Shown: positions 19,673-31,733, counted from the stretch's first letter. The stretch: DNA of 64,000 bases from Lucinisca nassula (GCA_963580285.1 OY757010.1:65928406-65992405); one strand, 5' to 3'. Numbers and translations: made by a program. Notes: generated by a model not told the origin, from the sequence alone.

Positions 19673-22617
19673 AAAACAAGAGGCCCATGGGCCACAATGC
19701 TCACCAGAGCTCAGGCGGGTACTGCCAACTGGCAGCCATGTATGGTTTCAGGTTTTAATTTATTGATTATAAAGTCTCCCAAACAAACCCCCATTTCCAA
19801 ATGAGCACCCATGTGGACTCTGTATCTGAAATATTAGGCCTTTTATGAGGAGGAGGGATGAGACATGGACCCAACAGAGCCCAGGCTGGTATCACTGAAT
19901 CCATCTTATCATAAGGCACATGAATATATATGGTTTAGGGGTTGGGATTTGTACTGTTCCTGAAGGCCTTTTAAGCTGCCGAGGGGTTGGAGCATGGCCC
20001 TGGCAGACCCCAGGAAAGCCAAGATTGTTGTCACTGAATGTGTCTTATAATAAGGACCAAGAAAATATATTGTTTAGGGGTGGGGATATAAACAGTTTCG
20101 AAGATATGAGGCCCTCTTATGAAATGATGAGGAGAGGAATGGCCCCTTTGGACCACCAAGTTGGTGTGACTGAATGTGTCTAATCATAAGAAACAGAATA
20201 TATATGAGTATGAGGTGGGGATCTTAATGGTGTCTGAGATATATGGCCTTTTATGAAGTAGAGGCGTGGGCCATGGCATCAGCATGTTGCCCTAGCACAT
20301 AGAGACCCCACATTGATGTGAGTGAATGAGTCTTATTATAGGGAACACAAATATACATATTTTAGGGGTGGGGATCTGAACAGTTCCTGAGATATATGGC
20401 ATTTTATGAAGTGGAAGGGTGGGGCATAGCCCCAGCACACCCCCCAGAGACCCCTAGGTTGGTATCACTAAATGTGTCTCATCATAAGGAACAAGAATAT
20501 ATATGGTTTAGGGGTGGGAGTTCTGAAGGGTTTCTGAGATATTGAGCCTTTTACGAAGTGGAGGGGGTTGGGCATGGCCCGGGCACATCCCAGGGGACCC
20601 CCAAGTTGGTTTCAATAAATGCGTCTTATCATAAGAAACAAGAATATATATGGTTTTGGGGTGGGGATCTGAATGGTTTCCGAGACATATCACCTTTAAG
20701 AAGTGGAGTTGTGGGGCACAGCCCCCGTGCGGCCCGGGAGACCCTTAGGTTGGTATCACTGAATGCGTCTTATGATAAGGAACAAGAATTTATATGCTTT
20801 AGGGGTGGGGATCTGAACCGTGTCTGAGATATTGGGCTTTTACAAAGTGCAGGGGGTGGGGCATAGCCCCGGCACATCCTAGGGGACCCCCAGATTGGTA
20901 TCACTGAATGCGTCTTATCATAAGAAACAAGAATATACATGGTTTTGGGGTGGGGATCTGAAGGGTTTCCGAGATATATCACCTTTTATGAAGTGGAGGG
21001 TTGGGGAATAGCCCTGGTGCAGCCTGGGAGATCCTTAGGTTGTTATCACTGAATGCATCTTATCATAAGGAACAAGAATTTATATGGTTTAGGGGTGGGG
21101 ATCTGAATGGTTTCTGAGATATTGGGCCTTTTATGAAGTGGAGGGGTCGGGCATAGCCCCCGTGCGGTCAGGGAGATCCTAAGGTTGGTATCACTGAATG
21201 CGCCTTATCATAAGGAACAAGAATTTAAATGGTTTAGGGATGGGGATCTGAACGGTTTCTGAGATATTCGGCCTTTTACGAAGTGGAGGGGGTGAGGCAT
21301 AAGCCCCGCTACATCCTAGGGGACCCTCAGATTGGTGTCACTGAATGCGTCTTTTCATAAGAAACATATCATAAGAAACAAGAATATAAATAGTTTAGGG
21401 GTGGGGATCTGAATGTTTTCTGAGATATATGGCACTTATGAAGTGGAAGGGTGGGGCATGGCCCCAGCCCACCCCCAAGAGACCCCAAGGTTGGTATCAC
21501 TGAATGTGTCTTCTCATAAGGAACAAGAATATTATATGGTTTAGGGGTGGGGATCTCAATGGTTTCTGAGATAAATGGCATTTTATGAAGTTGAGGGGTG
21601 GGGCATGTCCCAGGCACATCCCGGGGGGACTCCCAGGTTGGTGTCACTTAATGCATCTTAGCATAAGGAACAAGAATATATATAGTTTAGGGGTGGGGAT
21701 CTGAACGGTTTCTGAGATAAATGGCATTTTATGAAATAGAGGGGGCAGGGCATGTCCCCGGCACATCCCTGGGGATCCCCAGGATGGTGTCACCTAATGC
21801 ATCTTATCATAAGGAACAAGAATATATATGGTTTAGGGGTTGGGATCTGTAAGGTTTCTGAGATATAAGAAATTTTATGAAGTGGAGGGGGCGGGGCAGG
21901 GCCCCGGCACAACCTAGGGGACCCCCAGGCTGACATAAAAGTATATGGCTGAGAGAAGTTTACTCAAGGAACATGTTTATATAAGTTTTGTTAAAATATC
22001 TGCAATGACTTGACAGTAAATGCCATTTTTCAGTTTTCCCCATTATAAGTCAATGGAAACTCTTAGTTGCCATAGCAACAAAATTAAAATGCCAAATTTC
22101 ATAAAAAACACAAAACCTGTAAAGGCAAATATGGTGAATATTTTCATAAAGTCTCAGCCTCCTAGAGCATATGGTTTCTGAGGAGATAATTTTTTAAGTA
22201 TTTTTTTGTCTATTTTTTGCATTTTGGTTTCCATGGCAACCAATAAAAATGAGCAGAAGGCCTAAAATCATACGGCAGATAGTAGATTGCCTATGGAACA
22301 TTTCTATGAAAGTTTTGTCAAAATATCTGCAGAGGCTTGGCAGTAAATGCCATTTTTCAATTTTCCCCATTATAAGTCTATGGAAACTATAAGTTGCCAT
22401 AGCAACCAAACTAATGAGCCGATTTTGATAAAAAAACACAAACTTTCAATCCCCCAGCCCAGGGATGCTACAGATAAAATTTGAGCCCAATCGGCCCAGT
22501 GGCTTCAGAGGAGATGTTGTTTGAAAGTGTTGACGAAGACGCAGACGACGACGACGGACAACAGTTACTGCCTATCCTATAAGCTCCCCCGGAGCCTTCG
22601 GCTCTGGTGAGCTAAAA
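19673..22617 (+). mobile_element. Complete array element, ~2.9 kb, ~145-bp unit
   Basis: 5' end ACAAGAGGCCCATGGGCC (perfect palindrome), then GCTCACCAGAGC at 19699-19710. About 14 copies of a ~145-bp unit follow, marked by AAGAATATATATGGTTTAGG (20047 to 21822). Next come a non-repeated stretch (21950-22510), a GACGACGACGACG microsatellite, the hairpin and GCTCTGGTGAGC at 22601-22612, then TAAAAA. The 5' and 3' motifs are exact reverse complements. Non-coding. I infer a Helentron-like non-autonomous element similar in design to bivalve 'pearl' elements. Confidence 0.75.
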
Positions 22618-22775
22618 AGGTAGCTATACTACAACAAACAATTTGATCACTTTTTATATGTTTAATGACCACTTGATGAGGTTCTATTGTAACAGATGTT
22701 GTATTCATTTCAAATATACATTTACAACAGATAAAATATAATTTTTCATAAAACAATAAAACAATACCAATTTAA

Positions 22776-22910
22776 TCCTTGACCTGCTGAATATTTATAT
22801 ATGCCACACCCACTACTGATTATCAACCAATCAGATTACTTGATGCAAATTATTGCAACAAATTCATGAGCTGAATGACTAGTGCATATCCCGGCTCAGC
22901 AGGACAAGAG
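22776..22910. mobile_element. P1 MITE with deleted core
   Basis: TTAA at 22772-22775 and 22911-22914. Contains the P1 arms GACCTGCTGAATATTTAT and GCCACACCCACTACTG, but the central palindrome is missing. Confidence 0.7.
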
Positions 22911-22948
22911 TTAACACATTTTTTCTGAATTGAATCTTCCCCCTTATA

Positions 22949-24230
22949 CGAGGGCTGATTGATATGTTGTGAGCCTCGTATTGAAGAAGGTACACAGGGA
23001 TGTTCTTTTTTAAGTCTTCCTATTCTCTGACTATATAGGGCCGTGTACCCGAGGACCAGTCTTATTTGGTCAGTTTATATCAACGAGGTAGCACTCTAAA
23101 GTAAACATACAAAATCGGTGAAAGAGCAGTGATCCAATATTTGCATAAAAAAGGTTTAACAATCAAAGATATCCATAATGATAGGGAAAGATGCCCCTTC
23201 ATATGCTATAGTGAAAAGGTGGGTGGCGGAATTAAAACGCGGCAGACAGAACCTTAAGGATGACCCCTGTCCTGGAAGGCCTGTCAATGTTGCCTTAAGG
23301 ATGACCCCTGTCCTGGAAGGCCTGTCAATGTTGCAATAAAGTCCATGATATTGTTATGACTGACAGACGAGTCACGTAAAGATATATAACCAGTACAGTT
23401 GGTATTTCACAGGAAAGAGAACATTCCATTCTGACAGAGGATCTTGCAATGAGAAAGCTTTCAGCCCAATGGGTACCAAGACTTCTGACAGTTGATCAGA
23501 AACATACCAGGCGCACATTATCGCGTGCTAATCTTAACCTTTTTGAGGAAGATCCTGCCAACTTACTTCTGAAATTTGTCACTATGGATGAAACATGGGT
23601 CCATCATTTTACCCCAGAGACCAAACAACAATTGAAACAATGGAAGCACCCTGGCTCACCCCCACCAAAGACAGCAAAGACTGGTCCATCAGGTAGAAAG
23701 GTTATTGCCTCGGTTTTCTGGGATGCAGATGGTATTCTGCTGATAGATTATCTCCCATAGGGACAAACAATCAATGGCATATACTATGCTTCACTTCTGA
23801 CACAGTTATGGGAAAATATTAAACTTAAGTGTCGTGGAAAGCTGACTAAAGGTGTATTGTTCCATTAGGAACATGCTCCTGTTCACAAGTCTGTCATTGC
23901 TATGGCTGCCATTCGTGATTGTGGCTTTAAATGGAGTGATCATCCATCTTATTTACCTGATCTCGATCCATCACATTTGCATTTATTTTCAAAACTGAAA
24001 AGGGCTATTTCAGGCTCCCACTTTCAGTCCGATGATGATGTAATATATGCAGTGGATGACTTTCTGAACAGCCAAGAAAAGGATTTCTATAAAAGTGGCA
24101 TTGAGGCCCTTAAACATCGCTGGCAATAGTGTATAGATACTGAAGGAGATTATGTTGAAAAATAATACAGTATGTCTGACAAAATTCAAATCCTTCAATA
24201 TGAGGCTCACAACATATCAATCAGCCCTCA
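22949..24230 (+). pseudogene. Full-length mariner element with dead transposase
   Basis: Terminal inverted repeats begin CGAGGGCTGATTGATATG and end CATATCAATCAGCCCTCA, flanked by TA. The 1.28-kb length is normal for mariner. Fragments of the transposase are readable: MDETWVHHF (first catalytic Asp), an APVHK block preceded by a TAG where the second Asp should lie (about 23866), and PDLDPSHLHLF, where the expected third Asp is His. A 41-bp tandem duplication (23252-23333) breaks the N-terminal DNA-binding part. Non-functional. Confidence 0.9.
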
Positions 24231-24279
24231 TATCTGTGAGCTGGGCCTGACATGTTTGCCAGTGTCTTGTACAAGCACG

Positions 24280-24930
24280 GTGATTGATTGATTCTTTGGT
24301 TTTTAAGGACACGTCAACACCTTTGGGTCATTTTGTGTCGATAGAAGAAACAGTAGAGGACATAGAAGGGAAGGACAGGGAAGAAAAAGGAAAATAATAG
24401 AAGTGAAGAAACTAGGGCTGGCTAATCGGAGCTGAAAAGATAATCGATTATCAGTCCTGTCATTGCGATCGATAATCGATTAGTAATTGCTAAGATTTTT
24501 GTCATAATTTTACCAGTCTGCCTTTCTGTCTGAGCATGACTCTTACCATATGTTGCACTTTGCCATATGTATATTTGAAAAGACAGACCTGAGCAAACAG
24601 TGTAGACCCAGATGAGACGCCGCAGACTGCGGCGTCTCATCAGGGTCTGCACTGTTTGCCACTCATCCAGCTATTTTAGGCATAACTTTGGATAGTATAT
24701 TGTACCTATCAAGTAATCGATTAAAAGCGAATGAGAAATGATTATCATTTTTGTGGAATTTATCGATCGATTAATCGTGTCAACCTTAGTAGAAACTGAA
24801 GAAATACCAACATTTCCCCTCTATCCTTACCTGCTGCAAGGAAAGCAGGCCTTGCCCAACTGTAAGTCAATATCAGTTGGATGGCCCAGGGATGAATGAA
24901 ACACTACACCTTTGCCTTACCCAAATGCTC
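24280..24930 (+). repeat. Dispersed repeat interrupted by a hAT-like MITE
   Basis: Similar to 3090-3345: TTTGTGTCG, then GAAAC..., then CCCCTCTATCCTTACCTGCT and CAATATCAGTTGGATG. The two halves are separated by the insertion at 24413-24788. Confidence 0.55.
24413..24788. mobile_element. hAT-like MITE, 376 bp
   Basis: Ends TAGGGCTGGC and GTCAACCTTA, flanked by GAAGAAAC and GTAGAAAC (7 of 8 bases), the 8-bp duplication expected of hAT. ATCGATTA motifs sit inside both ends. It contains its own nested GC-rich palindrome (24595-24660, GACGCCGCAGACTGCGGCGTC). Confidence 0.6.
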
Positions 24931-25094
24931 CCATAAGCATAGTCAGCTCAGACATTACTGTACCAGTACAAACATTTACAATGGTACTAGATACAAGCAG
25001 AAAATAAATAAGTAACGTCTTTATTGGCATGATGTTTGACCATGTGGGTCTCACACATATAAACAACATATACACAGTCAACATAATTATACTA

Positions 25095-25467
25095 AACAAT
25101 ATTTATCATATGACGTCGCGACTGAGAGTGTAATAACGCCATGTATTATTTTCGATAATCCACTAGTGGATTAAATATGCAAATTAGCTAGATACGTCCA
25201 GTAAAGTTACATGTACGACGTCATTAACGACGTCGCATTTACTAATGGCGGAATATTGATAGTTTTGTAAACAATTGTGAATAAAATGCGTTTTAAATGT
25301 CATATGATAAATAGAATCTTGAATTCGTGCTCATGTATTATTGAATTTATTAAACTCGTTGGGGAAAAGGGATAAAATGCGAGGCAAAGCCTCGCATTTT
25401 ATCCCTGTTCCTCAACTTGTTTAATAAATTCAATAATACATGAACACTCATGTAAGATCCTCTATAT
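25095..25467 (-). mobile_element. Foldback element (relative of 48484 and 55816)
   Basis: Includes GACGTCGCGACTGAGAGTGT at one end, and a large hairpin in which GAATTTATTAAACTCGTTG and AACTTGTTTAATAAATTC flank GCGAGGCAAAGCCTCGC. The same element occurs in the opposite sense in both full 7.33-kb units. Class unknown. Confidence 0.7.
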
Positions 25468-26044
25468 AAAACATACAAAAGTAATCAGATCAACAAAAAT
25501 AAAATAGCTATGCAGTCAATGTGATGCAAAGAACAAGAGGCCCATGGGCCACTTTTCTCACCAGAGCTCAGGTGCGCACTGCCCAATGGCAGCCATTTAT
25601 TTTAAGATGATATCATTTTAATCTACCAATTATAAAGTCTCCAAAATGAACCACCATATCCAAATGAGCATCCATCTGGACTCAGTATCTGAAACATTAG
25701 GCCTTTTATCAAGTAGAGGGTGTAGGGCATGGACCCAATGGAGCCCTGGTTGTTATCACCAAAAGCGTCTTATCACAAGGAACAAGCAATTCCATAGAGA
25801 ATTTATGTCCCCTCCCTTATTTTCATTTGAGCTGTTAAAAAATAAGTGAGTTACCCAGGCAACCATTGGTATCAGTTAACGCGGGTTCGATACCTACGGG
25901 GTTTGGCAACATTCCTTCATAAAGAGTGAATGTTCAAGAAATTTTTTCTACGGTCATTCTCTCCCTTCAACTGATTCAAGAAGGGCAGTTGTCATTTTCT
26001 GGCGAAAGAATGTGTTCAGTACTGGTTAAATCACTTGCGTATAA

Positions 26045-26830
26045 GCACTCACAATGTACCTCCTACATTATACAGTTTCATATTACAGATGCGTAAAAAA
26101 AACTCTAAGTTAAAAATGTGACAAAAGTCAAAAGAATTATTTTAAGATTCTGTCAAAAAGCAGATGCATATCTTCAGACCATAATTCAACCACCTTTTAA
26201 GTTTTGGAAGGATTGGTATTAAACTGTAGGAGGAGTTGCACTCACAAGGTACCAACTACATTATACTCTTTCATAGAATTGATACATGAAAAAAGTCTAA
26301 GTTAAAAATGTTAAAAAAAAGTGAAAAAAATTCATTAAAGAATTCTGAAAAAAAGCATATGCACAACTTCAAACCATGATAAAGACACCTGTAAAATTTC
26401 AGAAGGATCGGTATAAAACTGTAGGAGGAGATGCGCTCACAAGGTACCTACTACATTATACTCTTTCATAGAATTGATGCATGAAAAAAGTCTAACTTAA
26501 AAATGCGAAAAAAGTGAAAAAAAATTAATTAGAGAATTCTGAAAAAAGCATATGCACAACTTCAAACCATGATAAAGACACCTGTAAAATAACAGAAAGA
26601 TCGGTATAAAACTGTAGGAGGAGTTGCACTCAAAAGGTACCTACTATGAATTCAGAACCATGCAAAAAAAAAAAGTCCAAGTTGAAAAAGTGAACAAATT
26701 TAATTCAAGGATTCTGAAAAAAGCACACCATGATAAAGACACCTGTAAAATTTCAGAAGGATCGGTTTAAAAGTATAGGAGGAGTTGAGCTCACAAGGTA
26801 CCTACTACAAACTCGGAACCATGCACCACG
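26045..26830 (+). repeat. ~193-bp tandem array, four copies
   Basis: CTCACAAGGTACCTAC-type motifs occur near 26047, 26239, 26434, 26627 and 26787 (steps 192, 195, 193, 160). The unit also contains ATGATAAAGACACCTGTAAA. Confidence 0.8.
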
Positions 26831-27038
26831 GAAAGCCGAATACTATATCCCTTTGCTTTTCTTCGAAAAGGCGGGGGACAACAACAATATATATGGTGTA
26901 CCAGTGGGGATCTGTATGCCAGAGATATAAGGCCTCTTAAGCTTTGGAGGGGATGGGGCATGCCCTGTTGATCCCAGGAAAGCCCAAGATTGTTGTCCCT
27001 AAATGTGTCTTATCATAAGGACCAAGAATATATATATA

Positions 27039-27216
27039 CAGTCCAACCTGTATCAAGCAAGCACCTAAGGGATAACCAAAATGTGCTTGCTTAAGACAGG
27101 TGCTTGCTTAATACAGGTGAAAATTAACATATTTGCCTTTTTGTGGAACTGAATGCCTGCTTGTTTAAGACAGGTTGCTTGCTTAATAGAGGTGGGCGCT
27201 AAGACAGGTTTTACTG
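27039..27216. mobile_element. TA-flanked MITE, 178 bp
   Basis: Begins CAGTCCAACCTGTAT and ends ACAGGTTTTACTG with TA on both sides. It interrupts an array unit exactly within its AT-rich TATATA stretch. Tc1/mariner-like by duplication and CAGT start. Internally repetitive around TGCTTGCTTAA. Confidence 0.65.
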
Positions 27217-27445
27217 TATATGGTTTATGAGTGGGAATCTGAACGGTTCCTAATATACGAGGCCCTTCTATGAAGTGGAGAGGAGAGGAATGGCCACTGC
27301 GGACCCCCAAGTTAGTGTGCTATTGATAAGGAACAAGAACATAATTATATGATTACGGGGTGGGAATTTGAATGGTTTCTGAAATATATGGCCTTTTAAA
27401 GTGGAATCTTATCATAAGGAACAAGAATATTATAGTTTATGGGTG

Positions 27446-27755
27446 GGCATCTTTGTTTGTTTGATTTGAGGTTTTACGTCCCCGTCAACACTGTACAGGC
27501 CATTCTGGAGACGTTGCTTCCAATTGTTTGGGACTTTTACCTGACATTGAGATGAAATGACATCACAAGCCCTGTCACCCAATGACACCAATAGGGTTTA
27601 TAAGCATGGACAGTCTGACTCGCACCACCTTGCCTGGGCAGGCTTAGAGCCTCTAAGCTGTTTACCTGAGTACTCGTGTGCGGTCAGTTTCAGCTCTGCT
27701 TGGACGCATCATGCAGCCCATGTATTTCTCAAAGCCTCGATGGGCGTGGGCCGGG
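27446..27755 (-). mobile_element. S1 SINE-like element
   Basis: Tail TTTGTTTGTTTGATTTG at the left and the GATGGGCGTGGGC end at the right fit full-length S1. No clear target duplication. Confidence 0.7.
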
Positions 27756-27902
27756 ATGGGGAATGATTTCTGAGATATATGGCTTTCAATGAAGTAAAGG
27801 AGTGGGGCATGGCCCGGGCACCCAGGATTACTCCCAAGGTAGTATTATGCGTCTTATCATAAGGAAGATGAATATATATGGTTTAGGGGTGGGGCTCTGA
27901 GT

Positions 27903-28016
27903 GAGTGAGAGAGTGTTTTAATTTTACGTCCCACCAACAGCTAAGGTCATATGGAGACAGGACCTCAGTTTAAAGACTCATCCGAAAGTCTGGAGAAGCC
28001 TGTGATCCCAGTATCA
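27903..28016 (-). mobile_element. SINE fragment
   Basis: Shares ACAGCTAAGGTCATA and AAAGACTCATCCGAA with the better-preserved SINE at 63112-63275, but stops before the tRNA-like head. Confidence 0.6.
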
Positions 28017-28193
28017 TATATATAACTTTCAAATCACCATGTTAAACTCGCATGCATAAGACAGACAGGGGTATGTCAGAAATCATGGATATTTTTTTTA
28101 TTTTTGAAATCGAAAATCCGCCAAAATATAAATCGGCTAAAAGGTCCACTCATGAAAACCACCAAAATTTCCTGCTGCCCAATTTAAGTGTTT

Positions 28194-28290
28194 TAAAGTA
28201 GTAACCCTCAGTGACTCAAACTACCGCTGTCTCGAACAAATTTTCATGGTCCCAAAGGGGTTCCAGCCATTGAAGTTCGACTGTAATAGC
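28194..28290. repeat. Fragment of the 28992 MITE family
   Basis: CCATTGAAGTTCGACTGTA is one end of the TA-flanked family at 28992-29348, and the stretch around CCCAAAGGGGTTCCAG matches that element in inverted sense. Confidence 0.6.
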
Positions 28291-28540
28291 TTAGGTACTT
28301 GTACTGCTGAGGCAGATTGGAGGTGTCTGACTTGGCTTTTGAAGGTCAGCTGACCTTACCGTCCCAGCAGTAACTATGATCCTGCAAAATTGCATACAGT
28401 TGTCCCTGAGATTACTTAACCTAAAACTGCCAAGGAATGCTGCATTTAAAATGTCATCTGTTTTATGTGTCTTAGTTCAGGTCATAAGTTATATACAATA
28501 CTCACAACACACAAATATATGAATAAAGGGCACATTAAAG

Positions 28541-28592
28541 AACACACACACATGCATGCACGCACATACGCACACACAACACACACACACAG
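28541..28592. repeat. CA-rich microsatellite
   Basis: Imperfect (CA)n interspersed with TGCATGCACGC. Confidence 0.85.
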
Positions 28593-28632
28593 TACTTAAA
28601 AGTACTGTCCTTTTTGGCTTTCCGCTTCTTAA

Positions 28633-28824
28633 CCCTTGTCCTGCTAATCCCGGATATGCCTTATCTTTGAAACAATGTAGATCTAGATCAGATGGCATCT
28701 GATCAGGATCTACATTGTTTGTCATTCAGTTTATGAATTAGTTGCAATAATTTGCATCAAGTAACCTGATTGGTTGATAATCAGTAGTGGGTGTGGCATA
28801 TATGAATATTCAGCAGGACAAGGG
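28633..28824. mobile_element. P1 MITE
   Basis: TTAA at 28629-28632 and 28825-28828; ends CCCTTGTCCTGCT and AGCAGGACAAGGG. The central palindrome is shortened. Confidence 0.8.
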
Positions 28825-28991
28825 TTAAGTTTTCATTAAAGTGAAGTTATTTTATGAGTTGGGGTTTATGGTATAAAATGGGTTAAGCAAATACTGAATT
28901 CTGAGGCAAAAGATCTGGGTCTACACTGTTTGCCAATGTACCAGCACATGAGCCCAGTTCATGTTTTGTAGGTAAGCTTCTTTACATAGTA

Positions 28992-29348
28992 CAGTCGAAC
29001 TTCGATGGCTGGAACCCCTTTGGGACCATGAAAATTGGTTTGAGACAGCGGTAGTTCGAGCCACAGAGGATTACTATTAGTGCCATATCAGGAGGCGTAA
29101 TGGAGATAATTGTGGAACATCTTTTCGGTGTTCTATATTATAAATGTATGCTGTGTGTACTCATTAGAATCGCCTCATTGAGGCGATTCTAATGAGTACA
29201 CACAGCATACATTTGAAAGCTAAACGAAGAAAGTCACCCTACATTATCACTATATCGTATTTGGAGGGATTCCCTGCGGACTGAAGAACGGGTTCGACTC
29301 ATCCATGGTAAACGAGCCGTCGGGGTTCGAACCATTGAAGTTCTACTG
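28992..29348. mobile_element. TA-flanked MITE, 357 bp, with nested palindrome
   Basis: Begins CAGTCGAACTTCGATGG and ends CCATTGAAGTTCTACTG, TA on both sides. Tc1/mariner-like termini. A perfect 71-nt palindrome is nested at 29143-29213. Confidence 0.75.
29143..29213. repeat. Perfect 71-nt palindrome
   Basis: Arms from AATGTATGCTGTGTG to CACACAGCATACATT pair without mismatch around CCTCATTGAGG. Diverged relatives with the same CCTCRATGAGG centre are at 31636-31733 and at the right window edge. Confidence 0.85.
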
Positions 29349-29574
29349 TATGTCAACATCACAACGACAAGGTCATCACAGTGATAAACAACTGTGATAC
29401 AAAGGGTGACAGTGATAGTCACAGGCACATCAGCAATACAGCTTTGCTGGTAATATACAACTTTGGCTTGATTGATAAACTATTAACACAGGAAGCAATG
29501 TGCTGTTAGAAACCATTTCCATCAGAACTTTTTGTTGTCAATGGTATTACCAACAAATTATTAACCCTTATCCT

Positions 29575-29760
29575 GCTGAACATGACACCCTTACCCTTGC
29601 AAACAGTGAAGATCAAGATCAGTGAAGAAGCCATCTGATCAGGATCTACACTGTTAGTTATGCAGTATGTGAAATGAACAAATATATTAGATCAAGTAAT
29701 TTGATTGGTTGACAGTCAGCAATGGGAATGGCTTAATCAATTTATGCAGCAGGATATGGG
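29575..29760. mobile_element. P1 MITE
   Basis: TTAA at 29571-29574; the right side has CTAA. The left half of the core palindrome is partly deleted. Confidence 0.7.
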
Positions 29761-29838
29761 CTAATGTACAACACAAATTTGCTGTCATTCAAAGTGCCCT
29801 GAGTTAGTAAAGATAAAAGAATGAAATAAAGCTATTAA

Positions 29839-30044
29839 CCCTTGTACTACTGAATATTTTAATCTGCCACACCCACTTCCAATTATCAACCAATCAGATT
29901 ACTTAATGCAAATTATTGCAACCAATTCACAATCTGAATGACAAAACAATGTTGATCCTGATCAGATGGCTTCTTCAGAAGCCATCTGATCTGGATCTAC
30001 ATTGTTTCAAAGATAAGGCATATCCGGGCTCAGGAGAACAAGGG
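29839..30044. mobile_element. P1 MITE
   Basis: TTAA at 29835-29838 and 30045-30048, with an intact palindrome (CAATGTTGATCCTGATC to GATCTGGATCTACATTG). Orientation opposite to 29575-29760. Confidence 0.8.
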
Positions 30045-30303
30045 TTAACATTGCCTTTGGAAATACAGAAAAAAATCAAAGTACTGGGGGCATCGGTTGG
30101 TCGATTGTCTCTGAGTTGAGGCTGGAAAAATAGTCCTGGACTGAGACTTAAACTGTTTTGTTTAACTCATAAATTCCAGTTTTTTAAGCAAAATGTGTAG
30201 ATCCTGATCAGACCCTGTGTACTATGGCATCTGAACATGGTCTACACTGTTTGCCAAGCCCAACCCTGGATTACAGTCCAGATTCTCTTGATAAACCTCT
30301 TAA

Positions 30304-30480
30304 CCCTTTTTTGTACCAATATAGCAGGAGTCCATTTCAATGTTTAGGGGTGTCAGGTTGTGTTTTCTTCAAATTTTATTTGGAAAATGGCTGAACTTTA
30401 TGCAAATAGTGATCAGACGCGGCATTCTGTGGCACTGTTTGCCAGGATACCCGTTTCGGGGGTTTCTGGTACAAAATGGG
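30304..30480 (+). mobile_element. P2 MITE
   Basis: TTAA at 30300-30303 and 30481-30484. P2 arms present; the core palindrome is largely deleted. Confidence 0.75.
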
Positions 30481-30596
30481 TTAAGCAACACTCTGACCTT
30501 ACATCGATAAGAATAGCGTGGCTATTTGCTATAAATAACCGTTACCTGGATTTCATATAAATCAGTGATAGTCACATGGACTTCAGGGGCCAGTTG

Positions 30597-30829
30597 TTCA
30601 AATCATCGTTAGCTTAACGGGCTTGTTATTGGTCATATTGTTAACTCTTCTAGGAAGTACAATATCAAAAATTTTTGGTATTTTTGTTGAAAAAATGTGA
30701 GGAGCTTTTGCATCTGCAAAAGCTGCTCACATTTTTTCAGCAAAAATTTCAGCATATTTGCCATATTTAATGATCAAAGTTTTAACGATACGTTAAGTAA
30801 CGACGTCGGCAGTTTTGAACAACTGGCCC
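30597..30829. mobile_element. MITE with GGGCCAGTTGTTCAAA ends, 233 bp
   Basis: Terminal repeats GGGCCAGTTGTTCAAA and TTGAACAACTGGCCC, flanked by CAG (30594-30596 and 30830-30832), a 3-bp duplication. The middle is a hairpin, GCTTTTGCATCTGCAAAAGC, between AAAAAATGTGAGGA and CTCACATTTTTT arms. Possibly Harbinger-like. Confidence 0.75.
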
Positions 30830-30894
30830 CAGAACTTTTGTTAACACTGAAGAGCTGCTTGTGCTTATCAACTTAGTACAGGTAAATGATTTAA

Positions 30895-31423
30895 CCCATT
30901 TTGTACTGGAAACCCCAAAACGGGTAAATGGCAAACAGTGCAGGCCCAGATCAGACGCCGCAGAATGCGTCTGATTAGGGCTTACAACAGCCCCCGCCCA
31001 TAGGGGCTTGAAGAAATATTTGAGCTGCATGATGCTTCCACGCAGAGCTGAATCCGGCCCGCACACTAGTACTGGTAAACCGCTCAGAGGATCTAAGCCT
31101 GTTCAGGAACCGCGGTGCGAGGCGGACCGTCCATGCTAATAAACCCTATTGGTTTCATTGGGCGACAGGGCTTGAGATGTCATTTCATCTCAATGTCGGG
31201 TAAAAGTCCCACAAAATTGGAAGCAACGTCTCCAAAATTACCTTTACAGTGTTGACGGGGACGTTAAACCTCAAATCAAACAAACAAAACATTATTAGGG
31301 CTTACACTGTTTGCAAAAAAAATTGAGTCATTTACCAAATCAATTTTGAAGAAAACGCACCCTAAAATTTTAAATGGACTCTTGCTAGATATAAGGAGGA
31401 AGATTCCATTTGGTACAGAATGG
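30895..31423 (-). mobile_element. P2 MITE split by an S1 SINE
   Basis: Starts after TTAA (30891-30894) with CCCATTTTGTACTGGAAA and resumes after 31306 with the second half ending CATTTGGTACAGAATGGG. The right TTAA has decayed to TCAA. Confidence 0.75.
30987..31293 (+). mobile_element. S1 SINE-like element
   Basis: Exact 13-bp duplication ATTAGGGCTTACA at 30974-30986 and 31294-31306; tail AAATCAAACAAACAAAAC. Lies inside a P2 MITE, giving a clear relative age. Confidence 0.9.
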
Positions 31424-31465
31424 GTCAACCGTGAAGCCTAGAGCAGAGGACAATCTTTTTTTTTC

Positions 31466-31552
31466 AGCAAAAATAAGGCTTGACATTTTATGTGAATTGT
31501 CTGCTGGGTAGACAATTCACATGAAATGTCAAGCCTTATTTCTGCTGAAAAA
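31466..31552. repeat. Foldback repeat
   Basis: TTTTCAGCAAAAATAAGGC is mirrored by GCCTTATTTCTGCTGAAAA, and the inner arms AATTGTCTGC/GTAGACAATT pair too. Confidence 0.8.
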
Positions 31553-31635
31553 AGAAGTAAAAGAATACTTTGAAAATGCCTGAACGCCAACTTTTATATA
31601 GTAAAACTGGGGCTTACAGGGGTGTACCTTTTTTT

Positions 31636-31733
31636 CTTATTTCTGCTCTAAAATATAGATTGTGGGTACCCAATAGAACTGCCTCGATGAGGCGGTCCTA
31701 ATGAGTACCCACGCTCTATATTTTGAGCAGAAA
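31636..31733. repeat. Foldback repeat
   Basis: TTATTTCTGCTCTAAAATAT pairs with ATATTTTGAGCAGAAATA around CCTCGATGAGG. Same family as 29143-29213 and the right window edge. Confidence 0.8.

Larger units (their letters stand above)
25526..27440 (+). mobile_element. Second array element, damaged
   Basis: Starts ACAAGAGGCCCATGGGCC, like the element at 19673, with TCTCACCAGAGC following. The interior first follows that element, then switches to an unrelated 193-bp array, then returns to the ~145-bp unit (AAGAATATATA...GGTTTA) near 27025-27440. No 3' hairpin was found; an S1 SINE follows at 27446. Confidence 0.6.
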
